Shown in pieces: positions 25,101 to 33,192 of a stretch of DNA of 64,000 nt; positions within the stretch are counted from its first letter, which is position 1; each line of letters opens with the position of its first letter. The notes under the pieces were generated by a model that saw nothing but the letters and a program-made list of their open reading frames with translations, made no database searches and had not been told where the DNA came from. The translations under genes and the position numbers were made by a program. The DNA is from Actinokineospora iranica (GTDB lineage: Bacteria; Actinomycetota; Actinomycetes; Mycobacteriales; Pseudonocardiaceae). The DNA lies in NCBI RefSeq assembly GCF_900101685.1, contig NZ_FMZZ01000005.1:310001-374000 (forward strand). The letters run 5' to 3'.

Positions 25101-26181
25101 CGAGACCGAAACCGGGTGGCAGACCCTGACTTTCCCGGCCCCGGTGCAGATTCAGGCAGGCCAGACCTACATCGCCTCGTACCGGACGCCGACCGGCCAC
25201 TACTCGGTCGACACCGGCTACTTCGCCAACCAGGGCGCCGGGCGGGGCGTGCTCACCGCGCCCAGCTCCCCCGCCTCGGGCGGCCAAGGCGTGTTCGTCT
25301 ACGGCGGCGGTTTCCCGACAAGCACGTTCAACGCCAACAACTACTGGGTCGACGTCGTGGTCGACACCGACGGCGCCGACACAACCGCGCCCACGGTGAC
25401 CTCCACCAATCCGTCCGCGAACGCGACCAACGTGTCCACCGGAACCGGTGTCACCGCGCACTTCTCCGAGCCGATCAACCCGGCGTCACTGCGATTCACC
25501 GTGACCCAGAACGGTGTCGGCGAGGTCGGCGCCACCAAGATCGCGCCGGACGGCCGCAGCGTCACCTTCGCCTCGACCGCGGTCCTCGCCGGGAACGCGC
25601 AGTTCACGGTGAGCGTGCGGGCAAGCGACCCGATGGGCAACTTCATGCCCGCGGCGCACACCTGGTCGTTCACCACCGGCCCGCCCGGCGCGTGCCCGTG
25701 CACCCTGTTCCGCCCCACGGACGAGCCCGAGACCTTCGCGGCAGACTCCACAGTGGAACTGGGTATGCGGATGATCCCGTCGGCGGACGGCTGGATCACC
25801 GGCGTGCGCTTCTACAAGGCCGCAGGCGACCCCGGCTCGCACACCGGAACCCTGTGGAGCAACACCGGGCAGCAGTTGGCCACCGGCACGTTCACCGGTG
25901 AGACCAGCAGCGGATGGCAGACCCTCACGTTCGCCACCCCGGTGCCGGTCACCGCGGGCACGACCTACGTGGTGTCCTACTGGGGCTCCGCCGGGCGATA
26001 CGGCTACACGTCGCAGTACTTCGCCACCGATCGGACCAACGGCCCCCTGACCGCGCCCGCCACGGCGGACAACGGGTTCAACGGCGTGTACCAATACGGT
26101 GGCGGCGGAGCCTTCCCGGTCGGAAACGGTAACGGATCCAACTACTGGGTCGACGCTGTGTTCGCAACGACTCTTCCGTAG
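22141..26181 (+). CDS. Large secreted protein: dimethylformamidase-like domain plus three DUF4082 domains
   Basis: A 1346-residue exported protein. The ATG at 22141 is chosen because GTGGAGG precedes it and a clean Sec signal (ALLVAVGLPVLVASPASAG) follows; the frame is open 25 codons further up. Residues 50-560 match the pattern of the N,N-dimethylformamidase large-subunit-like domain (SSGHDEYVN, LTGNSMFWKTRFE, CYKETK). Then come an Ig-like domain and three DUF4082 domains, each opening with a CPC motif (CPCTIFG, CPCNLFK, CPCTLFR) and containing TGVRFYK and WQTL, separated by two bacterial Ig-like domains with TSTxP openings. No cell-wall anchor is seen. DUF4082 is probably carbohydrate-binding, so it may process or bind the surface glycan. 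Confidence 0.88.
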   Translation: MDPATHTARGRRARGLRAGLAALLVAVGLPVLVASPASAGPCDAPTNPVVCENSKPGTPRDDWFVESHYGDIEGFATATSVQPGERLDFKVKTPSNSYQIDIVRLGYYQGNGGRLQQTLTPSVPLPQNQPVCKYDTNTGLVDCGNWSVSASWFVPSTAVPGFYVANFIRNDGAGASQYPFVVRNDSSTSDIVVQTSDQTWQAYNKYGDRPGINEFNLYEGGFSGSPDGRAFKVSYNRPYRNAGTSNFLNAEYPLIRFLERNGYDVSYLSGVDVTRNPNLLKNHKVYVSSGHDEYVNATQRTGIEAAKAAGVNLMFLTGNSMFWKTRFENSIDGTNTALRTMVCYKETKAPGGAKIDPNPAWTGTWRDPRQSPPSDGGRPENALTGALFFVNGYRADAIQVPASFGRNRLWRNTSIATATTTTTLPVGTLGYEWDSDPDNGYRPAGSVPLSDTTVTVDDGQLLLDHGHIYGGGPANHKLILYRDQVSKALVFNSATVQWSWGLDSDHTFPAGAPPTAPTSPAMQQATVNMLADMSVQPRTLMAGLVAATKSTDTTGPTVTVSAPANGSTVPAGTPRVISGTAADVGGGKVGSVEVSVDGGATYHRATGLDNWTYNWTPSVLGPVTIKVRASDDGATLGNTVTINLTVGSQQCPCTIFGNQTPSIVDGGDTAPIEVGTKFTTSVNSTVTGVRFYKSAGNTGTHTGSLWSSAGQRLATGTFTSESATGWQTLSFAQPVQIRAGQPYVVSYTAPVGRYSVDPGYFNGKGAGIVPLTAPATGSVPGGNGVFRYGSGFPDSSFNGGNYWVDVIVTTDTADNTAPVVQSTSPAANGTNVYVDSSITAAFDEGVDPASVQFTVQAGGNPIPGTVSVDDKVVTFSPTDLLPMNTQHTVSLNATDGFGNPLAAQKTWSFTTGTNLSPCPCNLFKTRTPATVDAGDASDVELGVKFTVAANATVTGVRFYKSFANTGTHTGSVWTANGQRIAHGTFTNETETGWQTLTFPAPVQIQAGQTYIASYRTPTGHYSVDTGYFANQGAGRGVLTAPSSPASGGQGVFVYGGGFPTSTFNANNYWVDVVVDTDGADTTAPTVTSTNPSANATNVSTGTGVTAHFSEPINPASLRFTVTQNGVGEVGATKIAPDGRSVTFASTAVLAGNAQFTVSVRASDPMGNFMPAAHTWSFTTGPPGACPCTLFRPTDEPETFAADSTVELGMRMIPSADGWITGVRFYKAAGDPGSHTGTLWSNTGQQLATGTFTGETSSGWQTLTFATPVPVTAGTTYVVSYWGSAGRYGYTSQYFATDRTNGPLTAPATADNGFNGVYQYGGGGAFPVGNGNGSNYWVDAVFATTLP

Positions 26182-26202
26182 CTGATCCGAGGGGGCTAGA
26201 CA

Positions 26203-27246
26203 GTGGCCAGCGTCGATGTGGTCATCCCGTGCTACAAGTACGGGTCGGTGCTGCCGACCGCCGTGCGCAGCGTGCTCGACCAGCCGGACGTCGACGTCCG
26301 GGTGCTCGTGATCGACGACGCGTCCGGCGACGGCAGCGCCGACATCGCCCGCGCGTTGTCTGATGTGGACAGTCGGGTGCGGGTGGTCGAGCACGTCCAG
26401 AACAAGGGACACATCGCCACCTACAACGAGGGCCTGCTGGAGTGGGCGTCGGCGGACTACTGCGCGCTGCTGTCCGCGGACGACGCCCTCACTCCCGGCG
26501 CCCTCGGCCGGGCCGCTCGGCTGATGGACGCCCACCCGGACGTCGGCTTCGTGTACGGGCGCCCGCTGCACTGGGACGGCTCGGAACCGCTGCCCCTGGC
26601 CCGGACGGAAGACCGGGGCTGGACTGTCTACAAGGGACATTCGTGGCTGCGTCGCAGGTTCGCTCTCGGCGATGGGTGTATCACCTCTCCGGAGGTGGTC
26701 GTCCGGACTTCTCTACAGCGGAAGCTCGGCGGTTACGACCCGGAGTTGCGGCACACCGGCGATATCGAGATGTGGATGCGGTTCGCTTTGCACGCCGACG
26801 TCGGTTATCTGCGCGGGGTGGATCAGGCTTATTACCGCGTTCACGGGCAGAATATGTCCGCTGCCTACTACGCTTCTGTGGTCGCCGACCTGCGCCAGCG
26901 CCTTGCCGCCTACACGGCGATCACCGATCGGCCCGACAATCCGCTCGCGGACAAGTCCGAACTGGACCGGCAGGTGCGCCGAGTCCTCGCCAGGGATGCT
27001 CTCCGTCGGGCAGGCCGCGCGTTCGACAAGGGCCGGGTGGAGATCGACCCGGTGGAGGAGTTGGTGGACTTCGCCCGCGAGTCCTACGGCGAAATCGATT
27101 CTCTGCCCGAATGGCACACCTTGCGCCTCCGCAAGCGCTTGGGGGCTCGGCGCGCCCGGGTTCTGTCGCCGCTGGTCCTGACCGCTCCGGCCCGTCGGGT
27201 CCGGCAGCATGTCCGCGAACTCCGCTGGCAGCGCAGCGGGATCTGA
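26203..27246 (+). CDS. GT2-family glycosyltransferase
   Basis: A 347-residue protein whose N-terminal GT-A fold shows VDVVIPCYKYGSVLPTAVRS, VIDDASGDGS, NKGHIATYNEGL and the DxD-like SADDAL. GDIEMWMRFAL matches the acceptor-side motif of GT2 enzymes. It adds a sugar to the growing lipid-linked repeat on the cytoplasmic side. The GTG at 26203 follows GAGGGGG, 21 bp after the large secreted protein, so the two are co-transcribed. The C-terminal 60 residues are very basic (RLRKRLGARRARV), perhaps for membrane association. Confidence 0.9.
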   Translation: MASVDVVIPCYKYGSVLPTAVRSVLDQPDVDVRVLVIDDASGDGSADIARALSDVDSRVRVVEHVQNKGHIATYNEGLLEWASADYCALLSADDALTPGALGRAARLMDAHPDVGFVYGRPLHWDGSEPLPLARTEDRGWTVYKGHSWLRRRFALGDGCITSPEVVVRTSLQRKLGGYDPELRHTGDIEMWMRFALHADVGYLRGVDQAYYRVHGQNMSAAYYASVVADLRQRLAAYTAITDRPDNPLADKSELDRQVRRVLARDALRRAGRAFDKGRVEIDPVEELVDFARESYGEIDSLPEWHTLRLRKRLGARRARVLSPLVLTAPARRVRQHVRELRWQRSGI

Positions 27247-27288
27247 TTCGGTCGCGCTTGGCGTGCCGGGGCTCGCGCCTGGCGCCCC

Positions 27289-27990
27289 TCAGTGTTGCGG
27301 TGGGGGTCTTCGGGGGATGCCGTTGCCGGTCGACCGGGCCACGACCAGGCCGGTTTCGTAGGCGGTGACCACGGCTTGGGCTCGGCTGGACAGGTCCAGT
27401 TTCGTCATCACCCGGTTCAGGTGCGTCTTCACGGTGCCCTCGCTGACGACCAGGCGTTGGGCGATCTCGGCGTTGCCGATGCCGGTTCCCACCAGTTGGA
27501 GGACTTCTCGTTCTCGGGCGGTGAGGCAGCCGAGGTCGTGGGCGGGAGTGGGGCCGGGCGGGCTTTGCTGGTGGAGGTAGGCCTCGATGAGGCGGCGGGT
27601 GACGGTGGGGGCGAACAGGGTGTCGCCGGTGGCGACGGTGTGGATCGCCGCGAGCAGGCGGGCGGGCTCGATTTCCTTGAGGACGAAGCCCGCCGCGCCC
27701 GCGCTGAGGGCTTCGTAGACGTAGTCGTCCAGGTCGAAGGTGGTGAGGACCAGGATTCGGGCGGGGGAGCCGGTGGCGAGGATTCGCTTGGTGGCGGTGA
27801 TGCCGCCGACGCCGGGCATACGGATGTCCATGAGGATGACGTCTGGGCGCAGTGCCGCGGCCTGGGCCATGGCCTCTTCGCCGTCTTTGGCCTCGCCGAC
27901 CACCTCGATGTCGGGGGCGGCGCGGAGCAGCGCGGTCAGGCCTGCCCGGATGAGTGCCTGGTCGTCGACGACGAGCACCGTGATCGGCAC
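27289..27990 (-). CDS. LuxR/NarL-type response regulator
   Basis: A 233-residue two-component regulator. The receiver domain has the acidic pair VVDD (9-10), phosphoacceptor Asp55 in ILMDIRMPG, and Lys105 in FVLKE. The C-terminal LuxR helix-turn-helix begins at LTAREREVLQLVG and contains EIAQRLVVSEGTVKTHLNRV. It is paired with the histidine kinase 36 bp upstream on the same strand. The tail after the HTH is Arg/Pro-rich. It lies inside the polysaccharide locus and may control it, but targets are unknown. Confidence 0.95.
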   Translation of the reverse strand: MPITVLVVDDQALIRAGLTALLRAAPDIEVVGEAKDGEEAMAQAAALRPDVILMDIRMPGVGGITATKRILATGSPARILVLTTFDLDDYVYEALSAGAAGFVLKEIEPARLLAAIHTVATGDTLFAPTVTRRLIEAYLHQQSPPGPTPAHDLGCLTAREREVLQLVGTGIGNAEIAQRLVVSEGTVKTHLNRVMTKLDLSSRAQAVVTAYETGLVVARSTGNGIPRRPPPQH

Positions 27991-28026
27991 GGTTGTCCCC
28001 TTCCCCCTGCTGTCCCGGCCGGGCGC

Positions 28027-29226
28027 CTAGGTGCTCAGCGGCTCCGGCGTGGGCAGGGTGAGCCGCACGGCGAAGCCGCCCTCGGGCGCGGAGCCCGCGG
28101 TGAGCGTGCCGCCGTAGAGCCGGGCGCGCTCGCGCATACCGATCACGCCGTGCCCGCCGGGGGCCGGGTCGCCCGCCTGCGTGCCGTCGTCGTCGATCCG
28201 CACCACCACCTGCCGAGGATGCCACGTTACCGAAACCCAGGCCCGGCACTGGCCGCCGTGCTTGAGCACGTTCGTCAGCGCCTCCTGGATCACCCGGTAC
28301 ACCGTCAGCTGCAGGCCGGACGGCAGCGGTCGCGGTGTCCCGACGACGGTCGACTCGACCTCGACGCCCGCGGCGCGCACCCGGCTGATCAGGTCGTCGA
28401 GACCGTCGAGCCCGGGTGCGGGCTGCTGGGAGTCGCCGTCAACGTCGGCTCCGGGGTCGTCGGAGGCGCGCAGCAGGTCCAGCATGTGCCGCATCTCGTC
28501 CAGCGCCTCGCGGCTCGTGCCGCTGACGACGTTCAAGGCGGTGCGGGCGGTGTCCGGGTCGGCGTCGAGGACGTAGCTGGCCAGGCCGGTCTGCATGGCG
28601 ATCACCGACATGTGATGCGCCACCACGTCGTGCAGTTCCCGGGCGATGCGCAGGCGCTCGGTGACGATCGCCTGTTCGGTGCGCTTGCGTTGCTCGGCGC
28701 GCAGCTGCTCGGTGACCGCGGCCAGCCGCTCGTTGCGGTCGGCCAGTTTGCGGCCGGTCTCGCCGAACGCCCAGGCCGTCGCGGGCAGCAGCAGGGTCTC
28801 GGCGAGGGCGATGGGCAGGGACAGCCCGGAAACCGTCCCGCTCCAGAACAAGACCGGCGCCACCGCGACCAGGCACGCCCCCGTCACCCGCGGCGGCCGC
28901 ATCGAGGCGACGGTGTACAGCGCGAGAAGCGGCCCCCAGAAGTTGAGCGCCAGCTGGTCGTAACCGGCGGCGAGGTAGGCCGCGAGCGCCCCCGTGGAAG
29001 CCGCCATCACCGCCACCGGAGCCGCCCGCCGCGCGGCCAGCGGCAGGAACACCGCGGCCGTCAACGCGTACGCCAGCAGGTCGGGCCCCCACGGGTCGGG
29101 AAAGTACTGGCTGCCCACCACCCAGGCCAGCCCCGTCGTCGCCACCGCGATCACCGCGTCGAACAGCCACGGCCCACGCCGCCCCAAGCCGCGCAGAACG
29201 GCGCTTTCGCTGAACACCCCCCGCAT
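28027..29226 (-). CDS. Sensor histidine kinase (HisKA_3 type)
   Basis: A 399-residue membrane kinase. The ATG at 29226 is preferred to far longer upstream readings, because the sequence before it is not protein-like. Five or six membrane segments fill residues 20-165 with little periplasmic mass, as in DesK/NarX-like actinomycete sensors. The dimerisation and phosphoacceptor box is RELHDVVAHHMSVIAMQ; the ATPase N box is VIQEALTNVLKHG and the G box includes GGHGVIGMRERARLYGG. It phosphorylates the downstream LuxR-type regulator. The stimulus is probably sensed within or near the membrane. Confidence 0.93.
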   Translation of the reverse strand: MRGVFSESAVLRGLGRRGPWLFDAVIAVATTGLAWVVGSQYFPDPWGPDLLAYALTAAVFLPLAARRAAPVAVMAASTGALAAYLAAGYDQLALNFWGPLLALYTVASMRPPRVTGACLVAVAPVLFWSGTVSGLSLPIALAETLLLPATAWAFGETGRKLADRNERLAAVTEQLRAEQRKRTEQAIVTERLRIARELHDVVAHHMSVIAMQTGLASYVLDADPDTARTALNVVSGTSREALDEMRHMLDLLRASDDPGADVDGDSQQPAPGLDGLDDLISRVRAAGVEVESTVVGTPRPLPSGLQLTVYRVIQEALTNVLKHGGQCRAWVSVTWHPRQVVVRIDDDGTQAGDPAPGGHGVIGMRERARLYGGTLTAGSAPEGGFAVRLTLPTPEPLST

Positions 29227-29431
29227 GGTAAGTCGCCCGCCACAGCACCGCGTCGTACTGGCAGTGGACCTCGTATACCGCGCAGGTTTATCCCCACGGC
29301 GGACGTATCCCACCCGGGGTAGCCGATGTCGCAACCCAGGACCGACGCTTTTCCCGCGTGGCACGCATAACCTTGTCCCTGTGAGTCGCCCGGAGTGTCC
29401 ACAGGAGACGACGGGAGCCCTGGAGGGGGGA

Positions 29432-29463
29432 GCCGAGCGGCGGTTGGGGGACCGCCGCTCGGC
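29432..29463 (-). terminator. 13-bp hairpin terminator of the sigma/membrane-partner pair
   Basis: GCCGAGCGGCGGT at 29432-29444 pairs perfectly with 29451-29463 around TGGGGG. It lies 5 bp past the end of the minus-strand gene at 29469. Confidence 0.8.
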
Positions 29464-29468
29464 ATGGG

Positions 29469-30356
29469 TCACTTGACCAGGAACTTCGGGTCGGTGGCCA
29501 AGGCCGCGAGCTGGTCGACGGTGAGCGGTAAGGCGTCCAGGCCGGGCAGGCCGGTGTAGGCGTACGAGGCCGCCTGGGCGAGGAACACCACGGTGCCGTC
29601 CGGGTGCTTGTAGGCCGTCCACTGGTCCAATCCGCTCTCGCGGGCGGGTTGGGTGACGACGCCTACCGTGGTGCCGTTGACCACGACCGGGCCGCATTTG
29701 CCGCCCATGCCCCAAAAGCTCTTGGTCAGTTCGCAGTCTTCCAGGGGACTTCCGCCGGGGTGCACCTCGATCAGCAGCTTCCCCCACTTCCCGTTGACGC
29801 CCACCGGGAGCATCGCCTGGTACTCCCAGACCTTGCCCTCGTTGTCGGAGACCTGCGACTGGTGGTTGCGCAGCGGGCCGTGCAGTTCGTCGGTGACCGG
29901 CTTGAGGTCCACCGGCGCGGTCATGCCCGCCGGGATGGCCGCGGCCAGCACGTCCAGCAGCGCGGCGCTCTTGTCGGCCTGCGGGCCGGAGGTCGCCGTG
30001 CGGTCGGTTTGGCCGTCAGGGAAGACCGGCTCGGTGTCCTTGGGCGGTTCCTGGGTGACCTGGACCGACGTGGGAGCCGGGGCCGACGAGGTCACCTGGG
30101 CGGTCGAGGTCGGCTGGATCGACGGGCCTGCCGCCGGGTTCACGGTGTCGCTGCCCACGCCGTTGGCGGTCAGCACCACGGCGGCGGCCGCGATCAGCGT
30201 GACGGCGGCGGCGCTGCCTCCGCCCGCCCACAGCGCCTTGCGCTTGCGCTCGGCGCGCTTCGCGGCGTCGAGCACGTCGTCGGCGTGCATCGGAGGTGGG
30301 GTCGGGGTGTCGTTCATCGCCCCGCGCAAGGCGTGGCGGAAGTTCTGCTCGTCCAT
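29469..30356 (-). CDS. Single-pass membrane protein, candidate regulator of the adjacent sigma factor
   Basis: A 295-residue protein with a short cytoplasmic N-terminus (about 40 residues, DVLDAAKRAERKRK), one membrane segment (AAAVTLIAAAAVVLTA) and an extracellular part that starts with a Ser/Thr/Pro-rich linker and ends in a folded domain with two cysteines (DCELTKSF and GKCGPVVV). It starts 8 bp after the SigE-family sigma gene, so the two are co-transcribed. This is the layout of an anti-sigma factor or sigma-linked sensor, but the canonical zinc-binding HxxxCxxC anti-sigma motif is absent. The function is inferred from position and topology only. Confidence 0.75.
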   Translation of the reverse strand: MDEQNFRHALRGAMNDTPTPPPMHADDVLDAAKRAERKRKALWAGGGSAAAVTLIAAAAVVLTANGVGSDTVNPAAGPSIQPTSTAQVTSSAPAPTSVQVTQEPPKDTEPVFPDGQTDRTATSGPQADKSAALLDVLAAAIPAGMTAPVDLKPVTDELHGPLRNHQSQVSDNEGKVWEYQAMLPVGVNGKWGKLLIEVHPGGSPLEDCELTKSFWGMGGKCGPVVVNGTTVGVVTQPARESGLDQWTAYKHPDGTVVFLAQAASYAYTGLPGLDALPLTVDQLAALATDPKFLVK

Positions 30357-30364
30357 GGGTCCTC

Positions 30365-30859
30365 TCAGACAGTGGGAACGGGAAGCAGTTCACGCAGGTG
30401 GGCCAGGCCACGGGACGTCTGGCTCTTCACCGTGCCCGTGGAGCAGCCGAGCGCCTGCGCGGTCTGTTCGAGCGAGAGGTCTTCCCAGTACCGCAGGACC
30501 AGTGCGGCGCGCTGCCGTGCGGGCACTCTGGCCAGTGCCCGCAGGAGAACCAGCCGGTCTTCCGGGCTGCCCGGTTGCCCGGCAGCCAGGTCGGTGGGCT
30601 CGTCGGTCACCTCTTCTCGGCGGAAGAACCCCGTGCGGGTCTCGTCGATGAAGGCGCGGACGAGGATCTGCCGGGTGTAGGCGTCGAGCCGGTCGTGCCC
30701 GGAGATCCGGTTCCACACGCGGTAGAGCTTGATGAACGCGGTCTGCACCAAGTCCTCCGCGCGGTGCCAGTCGCCGCACAGCAGGTACGCCGTGCCGCGC
30801 ATGGCTTCCGACCGCGCCGCGAAGTACTCGGCGAAGCGTTGGTCCCGGTCGTCCATCAA
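30365..30859 (-). CDS. SigE-family ECF-type RNA polymerase sigma factor
   Basis: A 164-residue sigma factor with regions 2 (AEDLVQTAFIKLYRVWNRI) and 4 (ARQRAALVLRYWEDLSLEQTAQALGCSTGTVKSQTSRGLAHLR). The short length, YLLCGDWHRAEDLVQ and LVLRYWEDLS are typical of the actinomycete SigE family named by TIGR02983. It directs RNA polymerase to a small stress- or envelope-related set of promoters; the targets are unknown. The downstream membrane protein is its likely partner. It lies 63 bp downstream of the GT2 gene that ends the minus-strand glycan operon, so read-through is possible. Confidence 0.93.
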   Translation of the reverse strand: MMDDRDQRFAEYFAARSEAMRGTAYLLCGDWHRAEDLVQTAFIKLYRVWNRISGHDRLDAYTRQILVRAFIDETRTGFFRREEVTDEPTDLAAGQPGSPEDRLVLLRALARVPARQRAALVLRYWEDLSLEQTAQALGCSTGTVKSQTSRGLAHLRELLPVPTV

Positions 30860-30922
30860 ACCCCCTGGGTGCGTAGCTACGGGATAGTCACGCGCGCCGC
30901 CGCCCCGGGGGTTGCACGAGAT

Positions 30923-31735
30923 TCAGCAGGCCCGCCACTGGGTGTAGTAGCTGGCCTCGTTCACCAGGTAGCGCACGGTCGGCTCGGGCACGTGCTCGAC
31001 CACGCGCCGCTTCGACATGCGGTGGACGAACTCCCAGTCTTCCTTCGGCAGCGTCGCCTTCACCCGGGGAATGCGGCTGAACAGCACATCGGGCGAGCGG
31101 CGCAGCACGATCGAGTTGGAGTCCACGTACGGTGAGTCGTCCACCAGGGTCTTGCGATCGAACGGCTCGGACAGCACGTCGAGGACCGTGCCGTCCCCGC
31201 GGCGGCGTTCGACGGCCGAGTACACCAGGTCCGCGCCACGGCTAAGAGCGCGCAGAGTGTGCTCTAGGTGGTCTTCGCGCCAGGTGTTGTCGTCGTCCAG
31301 GAAAGCCAGGTACCGCGAATCCGTTAGCCGGATTCCCACGTTGCGCACCAAACCCAGCACGCCGGAGTTGCGCGACAGGCTCACCGCGACCAAGCGCGGG
31401 TCTTGGGGCAGCGCGGGCAGCCCGCCGCCGTCGTCTACCACGATCACGGTCTGGTCTGTCACCGTCTGCGCCAACGCCGACTCGACCGCCGCCGGTAGCA
31501 GTTCCGGGCGCCGGTAAGTCGGCATTACCGTCGTCACGAGAGACGCGGGCCGCGCGCCGACCACCGCGCGCAGCCGGGCCACCTCGGCGTCCTCGAACGC
31601 CCGCAGCGCGGGCACCCGCCGACCGAGGGCCAGCCGGGTCTTCGCCTCGTGCATCGGCCAGAGCCCGAACGCGTCGCGCAGGGCGCGGCGGACGGTCGCG
31701 GACACGCCGTTGCGGTCTTTCGTCGGCGCGGTCAC
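30923..31735 (-). CDS. GT2-family glycosyltransferase
   Basis: A 270-residue protein with a GT-A domain: TTVMPTYRRPELLPAAVES, VIVVDDGGG, RNSGVLGLVRNVG and the DxD-like FLDDDNTW. The N-terminal 60 residues precede the catalytic domain and are helical. The GTG at 31735 overlaps the stop of the flippase gene (GTGA), so it is the fourth gene of the wzz-wzy-wzx-like operon. It is somewhat short for a GT2 but the catalytic landmarks are intact. It presumably adds one sugar of the repeat unit. Confidence 0.88.
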   Translation of the reverse strand: MTAPTKDRNGVSATVRRALRDAFGLWPMHEAKTRLALGRRVPALRAFEDAEVARLRAVVGARPASLVTTVMPTYRRPELLPAAVESALAQTVTDQTVIVVDDGGGLPALPQDPRLVAVSLSRNSGVLGLVRNVGIRLTDSRYLAFLDDDNTWREDHLEHTLRALSRGADLVYSAVERRRGDGTVLDVLSEPFDRKTLVDDSPYVDSNSIVLRRSPDVLFSRIPRVKATLPKEDWEFVHRMSKRRVVEHVPEPTVRYLVNEASYYTQWRAC

Positions 31736-33192
31736 GCGGCCGCCTCCGCACCGGAACGGCCAGGCAGCAGGGCACGCATCGGGTACACCACCGGAAGGTA
31801 GACGGCGACGGCCACCAGGCCGCCGATCAGGAGTTTCGCGAACATGTCGTCGAACAGGTAGTGCACCAAGACAGCGGAGGCGGCCACCAGCAGCCCGCCC
31901 ACCACCGGCCTGCGGCAGGCGAGCACCGACGGCAGCAGCCGCAGCCCGCGCCTGCGCACCACCCACGCGAACGAGGGCAGCACGACCAGCGCCGCCACCG
32001 CCGCCTGCGCGATCGACGCGCCCCGGATGCCGTCCATGCGCGTGCCGACGACCAGCGCGGGCAGCATCGTGCCCAGCCACAGCGCCTGCAACCCGATCAG
32101 CACCCGGTTGCCGTCCAGCGCGACCAGCAGGTCGTAGCCGATGAACAGCAGAATCCGCAGCAGGCCCAGCACCGCCAGCACCTGCAACGCCACCGCGGCA
32201 GGCGTCCACTTCGCGCCGTAGACCACGTGCAGCATCGGCGCGGCGTAGCAGGCGAGCAGCACGCACACCGGGATCGATGCGGCCATCAGCAGCCCCACCC
32301 CGCGCGCAAGAGCCTGTTCCAGCTGCCTCTTGTCGTGCGCCAACCGGGAGAACCCGGCCAGCGACACCCGCCGCGCGGCCTCGGAGAACACCTGGAGCGG
32401 CAGACTCGACTGGTTGAACGCCATGACATAGAGCCCGAGCGCGACCTCGTCGGCGAGCGACCCCACGACGATCTTGTCCACATTGGTCACCGAGAGCACC
32501 AACAGGCTCGCCGCGGCCAGCGGCAGCCCGAACCGGACCAGCTCGCGCGCCACCACCGGGTCCCAGCCCGGCCGCACCCGCACCGGGCACAGCGCCAGAT
32601 AGCAGCCGACCGACACCACGTTGCCCGCGATCTGCCCGACCGCGAAGCTCAGCGGCCCGGCGCCCGCCAGCGCCAGCGAGATCGTCACGCTGGTCACCAC
32701 GACGAACGCCGCGGCGTCGCACAGGAACCTGGTGCGCTGCAAGAACTCCCGGTTCAGGATCGCCGCGGGGACGACCGCGATCCCGTCGAACACCACGGCC
32801 AGGCACAGCACCCGCACCACGGTCACCGCGTCCGGGCTGCCCATCAGCTCGCAGAACGCGGGCGCGCCGAACCACACCAGCGCGTACAGCGCGCTGGAGG
32901 CGCCGACCGCGATCGACATCGCCGTCGGCGCGAACTCGCGCACGTCGCGCTCCCAGCGGACCAGCGCCAGGCTGACGCCGAGCTCGTTGAACGCCTGCAG
33001 CAGCGTCACCGCGACCAGCGCCACGGCGAACACGCCGTAGTCGGCCGGGCTAAGGATGCGGGCGAGCGCGATGCCCGCGACCAGCGTGCCCAGCCGCAGC
33101 ACGACGGTGTTCAGCAGGCTCCAGAGCGCGCCCCGGCCCACCTTCCCGCCGACCGCGACACCCTGCGGCGCCTCGGGGGCGTCTGTGGTCAC
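31732..33192 (-). CDS. Wzx-like polysaccharide flippase
   Basis: A 486-residue multi-spanning membrane protein with 12-14 predicted helices, of the polysaccharide biosynthesis/MOP exporter superfamily. WSLLNTVVLRLGTLVAGIALAR and ILSPADYGVFAVALV at the N-terminus are the typical family signature (ARxLSPxDYG). It moves lipid-linked repeat units across the membrane. The GTG at 33192 overlaps the stop of the polymerase gene (GTGA) and fixes the start; the upstream extension of the frame is not used. It lies between the O-antigen-ligase-like polymerase and a GT2. Confidence 0.92.
   Translation of the reverse strand: MTTDAPEAPQGVAVGGKVGRGALWSLLNTVVLRLGTLVAGIALARILSPADYGVFAVALVAVTLLQAFNELGVSLALVRWERDVREFAPTAMSIAVGASSALYALVWFGAPAFCELMGSPDAVTVVRVLCLAVVFDGIAVVPAAILNREFLQRTRFLCDAAAFVVVTSVTISLALAGAGPLSFAVGQIAGNVVSVGCYLALCPVRVRPGWDPVVARELVRFGLPLAAASLLVLSVTNVDKIVVGSLADEVALGLYVMAFNQSSLPLQVFSEAARRVSLAGFSRLAHDKRQLEQALARGVGLLMAASIPVCVLLACYAAPMLHVVYGAKWTPAAVALQVLAVLGLLRILLFIGYDLLVALDGNRVLIGLQALWLGTMLPALVVGTRMDGIRGASIAQAAVAALVVLPSFAWVVRRRGLRLLPSVLACRRPVVGGLLVAASAVLVHYLFDDMFAKLLIGGLVAVAVYLPVVYPMRALLPGRSGAEAAA

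Noticed and set aside
24100-26170. Repeated sequence at 24100-26170 as a tandem DNA repeat or CRISPR
   Set aside because: The repetition is at protein level (three DUF4082 domains) and the DNA copies have diverged.
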